The notes: a model not told the origin generated them from the letters alone. 64,000 nt of DNA from Levilactobacillus suantsaii (GCF_004115745.1 NZ_QXIL01000004.1:1-64000); one strand, 5' to 3'; counted from the stretch's first letter, positions 15,302 to 25,296 are shown. Numbers and translations are program-made.

Positions 15302-16120
15302 ATGGAACGAAAACTTATTGCCATTGATCTGGATGGGACGACGCTCAACAAACAATCCCAAGTCAGTCCCAAAACCAAGGCCGTCTTAACGGCCGCACGC
15401 CAGGCGGGACACCTGGTTAGTATCGTGACGGGGCGGCCCAATCGCCTCTCCGCCAATATTTATGACGATTTAAATCTGGACGGCCCGATGATTAACTTCA
15501 ACGGTAGTCTGGGGCATATCCCCCATCACGAGTGGGCTGGTGAGTACCAGTACACTTTCGACCGGGGCATCGCCTTTGACCTGTTAGCCCACCGCGCCGA
15601 ACTCGGCATTCAAATGATTGCGGCGGAAGGCAAGCACCTCTTCTTGGCCATGCAGGACCAGCCCCGCCAAATCGGCTTCTTCCCGTCCGTTTTGCAGAGC
15701 AATCAAATTCTCAACCAAAAGTCTCTGACCCAAAACCCGACTAGTCTAACGATTGCCGTCGACCGGAGTCATCAAGACCAACTCTTGAGTTATCTACGAC
15801 ACAATTTTAACGACCAAATCGATGCGGCCCCATGGGGTGGCCCCGATTCCGTAGTGGAACTAGGGGCCAAGGGCATTCAAAAAGCCACCGGGGTTGAAGT
15901 CTTAGCCCACCATTATCACGTGCAGCGTGCTAACATCATCGCCTTTGGTGACGAACACAACGACCGGGCCATGATCGACTACGCCGGCTGGGGGGTTGCC
16001 ATGCAAAACGCCACGCCAGCCATCAAGCAATTGGCTAACGACGTCACCGCCGTGGATAACGACCATGACGGACTCGCTAACTATTTGGCAGATTACCTGC
16101 ACTTAGACGTCGCCGAATAA
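15302..16120 (+). CDS. HAD-superfamily phosphatase, Cof type
   Basis: This is a 272-aa hydrolase. The ATG at 15302 was preferred over a TTG six bases earlier, which would sit too close to GAGGTG. Motif I is AIDLDGTTLN with the nucleophile Asp, motif II is VTGRP, and motif IV is FGDEHNDRAMIDYAGWGVAM with the metal-binding Asp. The large C2-type cap domain between motifs II and III is typical of Cof/YidA sugar-phosphate phosphatases. The substrate is not predictable. It converges on glpK, and the two share a bidirectional terminator. Confidence 0.88.
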   Translation: MERKLIAIDLDGTTLNKQSQVSPKTKAVLTAARQAGHLVSIVTGRPNRLSANIYDDLNLDGPMINFNGSLGHIPHHEWAGEYQYTFDRGIAFDLLAHRAELGIQMIAAEGKHLFLAMQDQPRQIGFFPSVLQSNQILNQKSLTQNPTSLTIAVDRSHQDQLLSYLRHNFNDQIDAAPWGGPDSVVELGAKGIQKATGVEVLAHHYHVQRANIIAFGDEHNDRAMIDYAGWGVAMQNATPAIKQLANDVTAVDNDHDGLANYLADYLHLDVAE

Positions 16121-16145
16121 AAATAATAACCCTTAAACGCAATTT

Positions 16146-16200
16146 AAAAGTGCCAGCGAAACGACTCCGCTCATAGGAGATGGTTTCACTGGCACTTTTT
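16146..16200. terminator. Bidirectional terminator between the HAD phosphatase and glpK
   Basis: AAAAGTGCCAG and CTGGCACTTTTT frame an extended stem with GCGAAAC/GTTTCA. T-runs occur on both strands, serving the two convergent genes. Confidence 0.87.
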
Positions 16201-16212
16201 GCTTAGGTTTAA

Positions 16213-17739
<1,527 letters not shown>

Positions 17740-17784
17740 TCATTAACTACGGCTATAAAGAACCGTGCTGTCACAATTGTCTCT

Positions 17785-17813
17785 AGTATACCGAAAAGTC
17801 CGCCATTCGCCAA
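17785..17813 (-). promoter_or_regulatory. Promoter of glpK
   Basis: On the minus strand the -35 TTGGCG (17808-17813) and the -10 TATACT (17785-17790) are separated by exactly 17 bp. The likely transcript start is about 60 nt before the glpK start codon. Confidence 0.65.
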
Positions 17814-17823
17814 TTAAATTCAC

Positions 17824-17872
17824 AAATAAAACCGCTACCAACGCGATAATCTCGGCATTGATGGCGGTTTAT
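17824..17872 (-). terminator. Terminator of the tautomerase gene
   Basis: ACCGCCATCAA pairs imperfectly with TTGGTAGCGGT around a 20-nt interior on the minus strand. TTTTATTTG follows, 20 bp after the tautomerase stop. Confidence 0.72.
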
Positions 17873-17892
17873 AAGATTTCTTCAACTTTTGG

Positions 17893-18081
17893 TTACTTTT
17901 CGTCGCTCTTTAAGACACCCGCAACGCCGTAACGGTCCGGTTGCATTTCGCGTAAAATGACGTGGACGTGTTCCGCCGGGGCGCCGGTATTCTTAGTGAC
18001 AGCGCTGGTGACGTCTTGGACCAAGGCCTTCAATTGGGCTTGTGAGCGGCCAGCAATCAAATCGATGTTTACAATTGGCAT
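17893..18081 (-). CDS. 4-oxalocrotonate tautomerase-like small enzyme
   Basis: This 62-aa protein is the length of the tautomerase superfamily's single-domain members. It begins MPIVNIDLIAGRS, so removal of Met would expose the catalytic N-terminal proline. HVILREMQPDRYGVAG contains the usual Arg near residue 39-44. Such proteins form hexamers and tautomerise 2-hydroxymuconate-like enols, but the physiological substrate in lactic acid bacteria is unknown. GAAGGGA precedes the start, and the promoter is close to consensus. Confidence 0.88.
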   Translation of the reverse strand: MPIVNIDLIAGRSQAQLKALVQDVTSAVTKNTGAPAEHVHVILREMQPDRYGVAGVLKSDEK

Positions 18082-18116
18082 AAGTTTCGTTCCCTTCTCA
18101 TTTTAGGATAACTCCT

Positions 18117-18145
18117 ATTATACCGGTTGGTGGGAAACGGAGCAA
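18117..18145 (-). promoter_or_regulatory. Promoter of the tautomerase gene
   Basis: The minus strand shows TTGCTC (18140-18145), a 17-bp spacer and a consensus TATAAT (18117-18122). The start codon is 36 nt further on. Confidence 0.72.
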
Positions 18146-18147
18146 TC

Positions 18148-19044
18148 TTAATGTTCGTGTTGGCGTTGCTGACGGGCCTTGAGTTGTTCGGTCTCATCGT
18201 AAAACTTCCCTTCGATATCCACCGTACTGACCAAGTTGACGAAGGCGTCCGGGTCGGTCTCCTTGACCGCGTGTTCTAAATCGTACAACTCGTAACGTGA
18301 GATAACGACCATCAACACGGTACTGGTCTGCCGGCGATACGCGCCCATCGATGGAATCACGGTAATCCCACGAATCAACGTTTGGTAAAGCTGGTCGATG
18401 ACCGCCGTTGACTGAGTGGTCACGATGAAGGCCGTCAGTTTCTGGTGCCGCGTGTGGATACTGTCGACCACCCGTGACATCGCGTAGATGGAGATGATGG
18501 TGTACAACGCACTCTCCCAGCCAAACAGACCGCCCGCCAAGAGGATGATGGCCAAATTGATCAGTAGCATCAGCGTCCCAATCGTCCGTCCAGTCGTTTT
18601 TTGCAGGACTACGGCCACGATATCCATTCCCCCGCTCGAAAACCCGAATTTCAACGCGTAAGCCACGCCAACACCGGTTAAAATTCCCCCAAACAATGCC
18701 GCCAGTAACGCGTTATGCGCGACCGCCACTACGGGGAAAATCAGCGATAGCCCCGCGGTCAAGCCCGCTACGAAGATGGAATATAGCGTAAAACTTTGCC
18801 CCACCTTGACCCAGCCCAACACGCCGATGGGCAAGTTGAACAGGAGGATGAACCAGCCAGTCCCAATCGGTAACCCACTGGCCTGGCTGGCTAATGCCAA
18901 GATTTGAGCAATCCCGTTGATGCCCGCACTAAAGATCTTACCTGGAATCAAGAAATCGTTTAACGCGATGGCGTTGACTACGGCTGACCCAATCGCCACC
19001 AAAAATTGTTGCGCCTGCCGCTTTAATTCTAATGAATTTCTCAT
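18148..19044 (-). CDS. YitT family membrane protein (DUF161/DUF2179)
   Basis: This 298-aa protein starts at 19044; a longer GTG-started frame was discounted. The N-terminal two-thirds contain about five hydrophobic segments, for example AIGSAVVNAIALNDFLIPG, GWFILLFNLPIGVLGWV, TGVGVAYALKFGFSSGGMDI and LMLLINLAIILLAGGLFG. The last 90 residues form a cytoplasmic DUF2179 domain (KLTAFIVTTQSTAVIDQLY, TVLMVVISRYELYDLEHAVKE). This is the standard YitT/YpjC architecture; the transported substrate is unknown. The 5' leader overlaps a compact GC-rich RNA-like element described separately. Confidence 0.85.
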   Translation of the reverse strand: MRNSLELKRQAQQFLVAIGSAVVNAIALNDFLIPGKIFSAGINGIAQILALASQASGLPIGTGWFILLFNLPIGVLGWVKVGQSFTLYSIFVAGLTAGLSLIFPVVAVAHNALLAALFGGILTGVGVAYALKFGFSSGGMDIVAVVLQKTTGRTIGTLMLLINLAIILLAGGLFGWESALYTIISIYAMSRVVDSIHTRHQKLTAFIVTTQSTAVIDQLYQTLIRGITVIPSMGAYRRQTSTVLMVVISRYELYDLEHAVKETDPDAFVNLVSTVDIEGKFYDETEQLKARQQRQHEH

Positions 19045-19088
19045 CTGTCTTCTCGCTCCCCCAATGTTTATTCGCACCGCGCGCTTAG

Positions 19089-19148
19089 TCAGCCGTTAAC
19101 CGGCAATGGGCCTAAGCCCCGCAAACGGCGGGATAGCCCACCGACTGA
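19089..19148. promoter_or_regulatory. Structured GC-rich leader element upstream of yitT, candidate RNA regulator
   Basis: Outer arms TCAGTCG and CGGCTGA (minus strand) can close over a hairpin with stems TGGGC/GCCCA and CCCGC/GCGGG and an asymmetric internal loop. The segment GCCGGTTAACGGC can instead fold on itself and so competes with the outer stem. This nesting of exclusive pairings is typical of riboswitches or attenuators, yet it matches none of the classes I can recall. It lies 45 nt before the yitT start. The plus strand folds similarly, 165 nt before pepD. Confidence 0.45.
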
Positions 19149-19312
19149 TTTATTCTTTACGGACGTCACACTATGCGCTAATTGTATAAATATTTACTTT
19201 GATGAGAATAATAAATTAATTAATGAGAGTTAACCCCGAAACCACTCATTTTAACCCAAAAATGTTAGAATAAGTACCGTAATTTTATGCAAAAAATGAA
19301 AGGAGCGTCGTT

Positions 19313-20728
19313 ATGAATTATTCTGCTTGTACCAGTATTCTTATCGGGGCTAAAGCGTCGTTGGACGGCTCGGTCATGATCGGTCGTAACGAAGACGCTA
19401 AGGCCGCTTGGCCCAAGCACTTCGTGGTCCATCCCGCTAAAACAGCGAGTGAACCGGTAAGCTTCACCAGTCCGGACAATGGCTTTACCATGCCGTTACC
19501 AGCCCAAGCAGCTAAGTACACGGCCACGCCCGAGTGGACCACCAAGTATGGCGTCTTCGAAGAATCCGGCATCAACGAGTATGGTGTGGCGATGAGCGCC
19601 ACCGAAAGTACCTACTCCAACGAGCGGGTCCTGGGCTGTGACCCATTAGTCAAAAACGGCATCGCCGAAGAGGCCATGGTCACCGTCGTTCTCCCGTACG
19701 TGCACAGTGCACGAGCCGGGGTCAAGCGTCTCGGCCAACTGGTCAGCCATTACGGCACCGCTGAATCGAACGGGATCCTGTTCGCTGACCAACGTGAAGC
19801 CTGGTACCTCGAAACGGGTGCTGGCCACTACTGGGTCGCCCAACGGATTCCGGATAACGCCTACGCCGTGGTCGCTAACCAGATGGCCATTCAGGTGGTC
19901 GATTTCAACGACCCGGCCAACTTCATCACCGCGCCGCACCTGCAGGAATTCGTGGCTCACAACCACCTCAACCCGCACAACGACCGGTTCAATTGGCGTG
20001 AGATCTTTGGGACCCAGGACCAATCGGACCTGTACTACAACACTCCGCGAGTCTGGTACGGCCAGCATGTCTTCACCCCGCAAGTCGCCGCGCAACCGCA
20101 ATCATTTGACTTACCCTTTATTCAGTACGCGACCAAAAAACTCGGGGTCAACGACGCCCAAGACTACCTCAGCAGTCACTACCAGGGCACCCCGTACGAT
20201 CCGGTCGGGGCCGGTAGTCCCGCCGACAAGACCCGGTTTCGGCCCGTCAGCCTCGCCAAGACGCAAGAATCACACGTTTTGCAACTGCGGCCAGACCTGG
20301 AGCCTGCGTTAGCCGGTATCCACTGGTTAGCTATGGGCGTGGGGGCACAAAGCGTCTACATCCCGTTTTACGCGGGCATCACTCAGACGCCTGCGGCCTA
20401 CCGTCTCGGCACGGCAACCTATTCACCGGATTCGGCTTACTGGGTCTACAAGCTGGTCAGCGTCTTAAACGACGCCCACTACCACGCAACTCAGGCCCTG
20501 GTCAGCGACACGCAAAAACAATTGCGCATCGACCTGCGCCAATTAGTCCAAACGACCGACGCTGTCGCCCAAAAGTTAACTGGCTTGGAATTGGCAACCT
20601 ATTTAACCACCCAGTCCACTAAGGCCGCCGAATTGGGCCTTAGTCGTTACCGTCAGTTAGCGACGCAACTGATTACCCAGGCCACGGACTTAGGACCCTT
20701 GAACTACCACCAAGATTTGAATTTATAA
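19313..20728 (+). CDS. pepD: C69-family dipeptidase A (Ntn hydrolase)
   Basis: This 471-aa peptidase starts behind AAAGGAG. The N-terminus MNYSACTSILIGAKAS carries a Cys at position 6, which becomes the nucleophile after a five-residue propeptide is removed. DGSVMIGRNEDAKAAWPKH and ESGINEYGVAMSATE are typical of peptidase family C69. These enzymes cleave a broad range of dipeptides in the cytosol of lactic acid bacteria. An amino-acid permease pseudogene follows at once on the same strand, suggesting a former peptide or amino-acid use unit. A stem-loop overlaps its stop codon. Confidence 0.92.
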   Translation: MNYSACTSILIGAKASLDGSVMIGRNEDAKAAWPKHFVVHPAKTASEPVSFTSPDNGFTMPLPAQAAKYTATPEWTTKYGVFEESGINEYGVAMSATESTYSNERVLGCDPLVKNGIAEEAMVTVVLPYVHSARAGVKRLGQLVSHYGTAESNGILFADQREAWYLETGAGHYWVAQRIPDNAYAVVANQMAIQVVDFNDPANFITAPHLQEFVAHNHLNPHNDRFNWREIFGTQDQSDLYYNTPRVWYGQHVFTPQVAAQPQSFDLPFIQYATKKLGVNDAQDYLSSHYQGTPYDPVGAGSPADKTRFRPVSLAKTQESHVLQLRPDLEPALAGIHWLAMGVGAQSVYIPFYAGITQTPAAYRLGTATYSPDSAYWVYKLVSVLNDAHYHATQALVSDTQKQLRIDLRQLVQTTDAVAQKLTGLELATYLTTQSTKAAELGLSRYRQLATQLITQATDLGPLNYHQDLNL

Positions 20729-20751
20729 ATTGATTGGACGGACTTGGTGGT
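20706..20751. repeat. Stem-loop spanning the pepD stop codon
   Basis: ACCACCAAG and CTTGGTGGT form a perfect 9-bp stem around a 28-nt interior that includes the pepD stop. No T-run follows, so it is not a standard terminator. It could stabilise the pepD 3' end or lower read-through into the permease remnant. Confidence 0.5.
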
Positions 20752-20799
20752 CGTCTTAGATCCGAGTTCGCCCGTACCAAATGGGAGATATTAAAACAA

Positions 20800-22307
20800 A
20801 TGGAAAAACAGCAAAAGATTAAATTACCTACTTTAATCTTAATGATATTTACGGCCATCTATGGGTTTGCGAACACCACGGTGGCCTACGACCAAATGGG
20901 TTATGCCAGCATCGTCTGGTACGTGCTGGCCGCCCTATTGTTCTTCTTGCCCAGCGCATTGATGCTGGCCGAGTATGGGTCGGCCTTTAAAGAAGCCAAG
21001 GGGGGCATTTACTCTTGGTTAGCCGGCTCGATTGGCGAAAAATGGGCCTTTATTGGCACCTTCATCTGGTTGTCCTCGTGGATTATTTGGATGTTGTCGA
21101 CCTCGTCCAAGGTCTGGATTCCACTGTCCACGTTGATTTCCGGCAGTGACCAAACGCAGACCTGGTCGTTGTTCGGCCTCACGTCGACGTAAACCGTGGG
21201 ATTGTTGGGAATTCTGTGGATCCTAGTCGTCACCTTCTTTGCCACCCGCGGGGTCAACTCGATTGCGAAGATTTCATCACTGGGGGCATCTTCGTCATGT
21301 TCCTCACGGCCTTGTTCTTCGTGGCTAGCATCGTGATTGTGATTGCTAACGGTGGCCATTTAGCCCAACCCATCAACGGGTTGCACAGCTTTACGGCTTC
21401 CCCGAACCCGCAATTCTCATCCCCGATGGCCTTGATTTCCTTCGTGACGTACGCGGTCTTCGCTTACGCCGGCATGGAATCCATGGGCGGAATCACCGAC
21501 TCGATGGACCGGCCCGAAAAGACTTTCCCCAAGGGCCTCATCATTTCCACGATTGCGATTACCTTGATGTACTCAATCTCCATCTTCCTATGGGGCATTA
21601 GCGCCAATTGGCACGATATTTTGGGCCACAACGCCGTAAACTTAGGAAACATCACCTACGTGTTAATGAACAATCTGGGACTTGTTCTGGGCCACGCCTT
21701 GAACCTGTCGACCGGGACCGCAGTGGGCTTAGGTCATTTATTTGCCCGACTGACCGGGTTAAGCATGTTTATGGGTTACTTGGGCTCCTTCTTTGTGTTG
21801 ATCTACTCCCCGTTGAAATCCTTCATTTTGGGATCGTCACCGGAGCTGTGGCCTAAGAAGATGACCAAGCTCAACAAAGTCGGCATGCCCGCCTACTCGA
21901 TGTGGCTTCAAGCCATCATTGTGGCCATCTTCGTCTTCCTGGTAGCTTTCGGGGGTTCGGCTGCTAAGCAGTTCTACCTGATTTTGACCGACATGGGGAA
22001 CGTTTCCACGTCCTTCCCGTACCTCTTCTTGATTGGGGCCTTCCCGTTCTTCAAGAAGCGCGCCGACTTGGAGTGGCCGTTTGAAATCTACACCAGCCGC
22101 TTCTGGACCAACACCATCGTGACGGTCGTCCTGATCGTATTGGTCGGCGGGATTGGTTTTACCTGCCTGCAACCGATCTTCGAACACGACTACATGACGG
22201 CCTTCTGGACCATCATCGGTCCCATCTTCTTTGGGGCCGTAGCTTGGCTCTTCTACCACAACGCCCAAAAACGGACGTCGGCTAATGAGGAACCCAGTGA
22301 AAACTAA
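20800..22307 (+). pseudogene. APC-superfamily amino acid permease (YjeM-like), broken by a stop and a frameshift
   Basis: The ATG at 20800 follows GGGAG and begins a frame with clear transmembrane segments (IFTAIYGFANTTVAYDQMGY, IVWYVLAALLFFLPSALMLA). It stops at TAA 21190-21192 after GLTST. Translation past that codon continues the family sequence (TVGLLGILWILVVTFFATRG) and then goes out of frame at a run of five G near 21280. Restoring a sixth G gives SSLGGIFVMFLTALFF and an open frame to 22307. Both lesions are simple, the remainder is well kept, and a terminator follows, so inactivation looks recent. Length and sequence fit an uncharacterised amino-acid or glutamate/GABA-type exchanger. 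Confidence 0.85.
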
Positions 22308-22322
22308 AATTGTTTCTCTATT

Positions 22323-22358
22323 ATCCGTTGCTGGTTTGACCAGCAACGGATTTTTTTG
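22323..22358 (+). terminator. Terminator after the permease pseudogene
   Basis: TCCGTTGCTGGT and ACCAGCAACGGA form a perfect 12-bp stem with a short loop, followed by seven T. Confidence 0.9.
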
Positions 22359-22650
22359 CTTTCAGCTGGATTTTATGTCCCTTGAACCACTGGGATGAAT
22401 ATATGAATAAGTTAAAGTAATTTGTTTAATTTTTACGTCTTCCCCCTAAATCCAATCTTTAACCCATCATATCCGTTTTTTCGCCAACCAGAGGCATAAA
22501 CCTCATGGTTGACCAGCTCACCTTGCTCACTAGTTTTTCACCCACCTAAAAGAGACAGCTCCGACCTTTTTGGTTTGACGACTTGTCAACCCAAGCGGTA
22601 GAACTGCCCCTAGACTAGCGCACAAGAAATGCTCGCCTTTTCTCAATTTT
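22359..22650. other. Intergenic stretch with two small inverted repeats and no gene
   Basis: No reading frame with a ribosome site was found. An imperfect dyad (AACCATGAGG with CCTCTGGTT, about 22487-22513) and another (GGTTTGAC, 5-nt gap, GTCAACCC, about 22568-22588) are visible. Neither has a T-run, so neither is an obvious terminator for the flanking genes. Confidence 0.45.
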
Positions 22651-23595
22651 TTAATCGTTAAAGACAATGATTTTCTTTCCCGTATTACCACCCGCTTGAA
22701 AATCGCGATGGGCTTGTTTAATGGCTTCCAGCTCAAACGGATACGTCCGGTCGACACGCACGGTGAGCTTGCCCTGACTGTATAGCGCAATCACCGTTTC
22801 AAGCTCCTGTACGGAGAGATAACCCATTGAATAAATCCCTGTAATTCCCCGCCGTTTCGTTTCCGCCGTGTCGATAAGCCCATTGACCGACGTGACCCGG
22901 CCACCAGGTCTGACGACGGGATAGCTAGCGGCCAGTGTTTTGGGCCCCGTCAAATTGACCACCAAATCAACGTCCTGCACTAATTGGGTGAAATCTTGCG
23001 ATCGATAATCAATCGTCTCATCGGCCCCCAATTGCTGCATATAGGCCGCTTGTTTCGCCGAGCCCGTTGCAATCACGTGATCCCCCGCATTTTTAGCCAG
23101 TTGGATGGCTTGACCGCCAACACCACCAGCCCCGCCGTGAATCAAGACCGTTTGTCCAGCCTGAACTTGACCATCGCGAATCGTTGCCGCATAAGCCGTT
23201 GCCACACCTAAATAAAAGCCCCCCAGTGGCACTAAATCTAAGTTCTTAGGCACGGTGGCCACAATCGCAGAATCATCTAACAAAATTTCTTCGGCATAGG
23301 TGGCCATGTAGGCCATACCAATCACGTGGTCGCCCACGGCAAAACGACTTACGGCTGATCCTACCGCCGTCACCACGCCCGCAAAATCTTCTCCCAGTGA
23401 ATGGGGTAAAACCGGCTTGATAGCGGCCGGCATCGTGGGGAAAGGCCCGTTTTGCCGAATCACCACGTCGGGGTCGTTCACCCCAATCGCCGCTGTCTTC
23501 ACGACGATTTGGTGGGCGGCCGGTTGTGGGGACTTAACTTCCACCATGTGTAGCACATCAACGTCGCCATACTGCTTCAACATTACTTTTTTCAT
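22651..23595 (-). CDS. NADPH:quinone oxidoreductase-like MDR protein
   Basis: This 314-aa protein starts at 23595; an upstream in-frame ATG at 23634 was discounted. It is a medium-chain dehydrogenase without the structural-zinc cysteines, which marks the quinone reductase branch. The N-terminal GroES-like fold (LGEDFAGVVTAVGSAVSRFAVGDHVIG) precedes the nucleotide-binding loop VLIHGGAGGVGGQAIQLAKNAG. VVNLTGPKTLAASYPVVRPGGR and the end FQAGGNTGKKIIVF are typical. It probably reduces quinones or other electrophiles with NADPH. An HxlR-type regulator lies 194 bp upstream on the same strand, with a perfect palindrome between them. Confidence 0.86.
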   Translation of the reverse strand: MKKVMLKQYGDVDVLHMVEVKSPQPAAHQIVVKTAAIGVNDPDVVIRQNGPFPTMPAAIKPVLPHSLGEDFAGVVTAVGSAVSRFAVGDHVIGMAYMATYAEEILLDDSAIVATVPKNLDLVPLGGFYLGVATAYAATIRDGQVQAGQTVLIHGGAGGVGGQAIQLAKNAGDHVIATGSAKQAAYMQQLGADETIDYRSQDFTQLVQDVDLVVNLTGPKTLAASYPVVRPGGRVTSVNGLIDTAETKRRGITGIYSMGYLSVQELETVIALYSQGKLTVRVDRTYPFELEAIKQAHRDFQAGGNTGKKIIVFND

Positions 23596-23667
23596 GACGT
23601 CACTCACTTTCTTAAAGTAATCCCAGTATGACAAGATTGGCTACACGTTTAAAGTCCTAACTTTTTT

Positions 23668-23680
23668 GATAGTTACTATC
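23668..23680. promoter_or_regulatory. 13-bp palindrome, likely HxlR-family operator
   Basis: GATAGT-T-ACTATC is perfectly palindromic and lies 73 bp before the reductase start in an AT-rich stretch suited to a promoter. Dyads of this kind are bound by MarR/DUF24 (HxlR-type) repressors such as YodB in Bacillus. Its place between regulator and target makes it the best operator candidate. Confidence 0.5.
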
Positions 23681-23789
23681 TTTTTAAATAGATTTGACTT
23701 CTCCCGCGCCGCGCAACGTCAAAAATCATAAAAATTTTCATCTTACGGTGGGGTGCCAGTAAGGGTTTTAACCTTGGCGCCACCAAAGT

Positions 23790-24122
23790 CTAAGCTTGTT
23801 TAACTTCGTAAACGTCCGCGAATTGTTCCAAGGCACGTAGGACCGGCATGAACTGGTCACCCATAGCCGTTAACGAGTACTCAACTTTCGGTGGAACTTG
23901 GGGGTAAACTTTACGGTTGATCAACCCATAGCCTTCCAATAACCGTAAATCCTTGGTTAACTGGGCCTGGGTGACCGTTGGTAACTTCCGACTGAGCTCT
24001 CCAAAACGCAAAGTCTGCTGATGTAAGAAATACAAGATGACCATATTCCATTTGCCGCGAACAATCTTTTGGACCCCGGCAATTGGGCAATCAACAAAAA
24101 TCGTTTCGTCCGATTTTTCCAT
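23790..24122 (-). CDS. HxlR/DUF24-family redox-type transcriptional regulator
   Basis: This 110-aa winged-helix protein starts behind GAGAGG. CPIAGVQKIVRGKWNMVILYFL followed by LRFGELSRKLPTVTQAQLTKDLRLLEGYGLI is the classic HxlR helix-turn-helix. The single cysteine at about residue 12, directly before the domain, sits where YodB, HypR and related sensors have their redox-active Cys. Such proteins repress quinone or aldehyde detoxification genes until the Cys is modified. The adjacent quinone-reductase gene supports that role here. It is the only cysteine in the protein. Confidence 0.88.
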   Translation of the reverse strand: MEKSDETIFVDCPIAGVQKIVRGKWNMVILYFLHQQTLRFGELSRKLPTVTQAQLTKDLRLLEGYGLINRKVYPQVPPKVEYSLTAMGDQFMPVLRALEQFADVYEVKQA

Positions 24123-24465
24123 ACCATGCTTACCTCTCTTTTATTAATCTTGATATTAGCCACCACTAGTTTAATATAACCTATCCCCCCAGTACCAACC
24201 AATTAATCCGTTGGGCATCGGTTCAATTCTATAGCCAGCAACTAGGTGCGCTTAAGCCGGTACGCGACTCACTATTTAGCCCCCGGGGAGCGCCTTTCTC
24301 TGATCCACCAGTTTGAATTATCGCCTAGGTTAAAGTAATAAATTTAAACGTTGCCATCATAGCTCCCACAGGCCGACCTTCGTGTGTTCAGCCAGCGGCA
24401 GTCAAAAACTCGTGCAAGGCCCCAAAATTCACCCAGCTTGGGGTCCTGCACGAGCTTAATTGACT
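24123..24465. other. Intergenic stretch between the HxlR gene and the small membrane protein gene
   Basis: It holds the upstream region of the HxlR regulator at its low end and the strong terminator of the small membrane protein at its high end. Nothing else with support was seen in about 280 bp between them. Confidence 0.5.
24404..24456 (-). terminator. Terminator of the small membrane protein gene
   Basis: On the minus strand CTCGTGCAGGACCCCAA pairs with TTGGGGCCTTGCACGAG, one of the longest stems in the window. TTTTTGAC follows. Confidence 0.88.
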
Positions 24466-24660
24466 TTAAATCAGAGGCAGCTTGCGACCTGCTTTTCTGG
24501 CCACAACCCCTTGCTTCACCAAGAGTCCTCCTAAGACAACGATGCCGGCAACGTCCACGCCCTGCTTAAGGCTGAATAAGGGCAAGTTAAATGCCGTGAC
24601 GATGCTCATCACAATAAGTAGTACTGGGGCAATCATTGAATTGGCTGATTGTTTAATCAT
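24466..24660 (-). CDS. Small 64-aa membrane protein, unknown function
   Basis: The ATG at 24660 is preceded by GGAGGTGG at a suitable distance; a longer in-frame start at 24684 lacks one. Two hydrophobic segments, MIAPVLLIVMSIVTAFNLPL and VDVAGIVVLGGLLVKQGVV, are separated by a short turn. The tail ARKAGRKLPLI is basic, giving a hairpin-like two-span membrane protein. It has its own strong terminator. It sits just beyond the rplS operon. No family is recognised. Confidence 0.7.
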   Translation of the reverse strand: MIKQSANSMIAPVLLIVMSIVTAFNLPLFSLKQGVDVAGIVVLGGLLVKQGVVARKAGRKLPLI

Positions 24661-24777
24661 GAATCCACCTCCAATCAGCTTCAACTAGACTTTAATTATC
24701 GCACACGTGACTCGCCATTTAAACCCGCCAGTCAGACTTCCCCCGACTCAACAATGGTGTCCCCTTAAAAAGGGCGT

Positions 24778-24818
24778 AAAAAAAGAACCCCCGGTAAAAA
24801 CCGAGCGTTCTTTTTTAG
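24778..24818 (-). terminator. Terminator of the rimM-trmD-rplS operon
   Basis: GAACGCTCGG and CCGGGGGTTC form a stem with two mismatches around a T-rich loop. Seven T follow on the minus strand, just past the rplS stop. Confidence 0.82.
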
Positions 24819-24825
24819 AAACGAT

Positions 24826-25182
24826 TTAGCTCCGACGGCGTTCTGGAATCCGGGCAGCCTTACCATTCCGATCACGTAAGTAGTACAACTTGGCACGACG
24901 AACGCGACCTTGACGAAGAACTTCAATCTTCGCAACCCGTGGGGAGTGTAATGGGAAAATCCGTTCCACACCGACACCGCTACTGATCTTTCGAACAGTG
25001 TAAGTTGCTTGAATGCCGCTACCTTTACGCTTGATAACGACCCCATCGAACAATTGAATCCGTTCGCGAGACCCTTCAACGATCCGAGCGTGAACCCGAA
25101 CAGTATCACCGGCACGGAAGTCCGGAATGTCGTCACGTAATTGGTCCTGGTTGATCTTTGCAATTAATTGATTTTGGCGCAT
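24826..25182 (-). CDS. rplS: 50S ribosomal protein L19
   Basis: This 118-aa protein starts [20 protein letters not shown] at 25182 behind AAGGAAAG. The family signature runs through [33 protein letters not shown] and [19 protein letters not shown], and the C-terminus is very basic. L19 lies at the 30S-50S interface of the ribosome. It ends the rimM-trmD-rplS transcription unit, the standard order in Bacilli. Confidence 0.97.
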   Translation of the reverse strand: MRQNQLIAKINQDQLRDDIPDFRAGDTVRVHARIVEGSRERIQLFDGVVIKRKGSGIQATYTVRKISSGVGVERIFPLHSPRVAKIEVLRQGRVRRAKLYYLRDRNGKAARIPERRRS

Positions 25183-25296
25183 GATTTTCTTTCCTTTCGC
25201 CAACGTTCATTATCTCAGATTATCGACAGCGGAACGTTGTTGTTGTGGCTAAACAGCCAAAAATAAGTTTAGCATATCCCCGGCGCCCTGTAAAGG

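Noticed and set aside
19081-19150. The yitT leader as a tRNA or a known riboswitch (preQ1, Mn2+, fluoride, THF).
   Set aside because: No anticodon arm or T-loop, and none of the conserved core bases of those classes.
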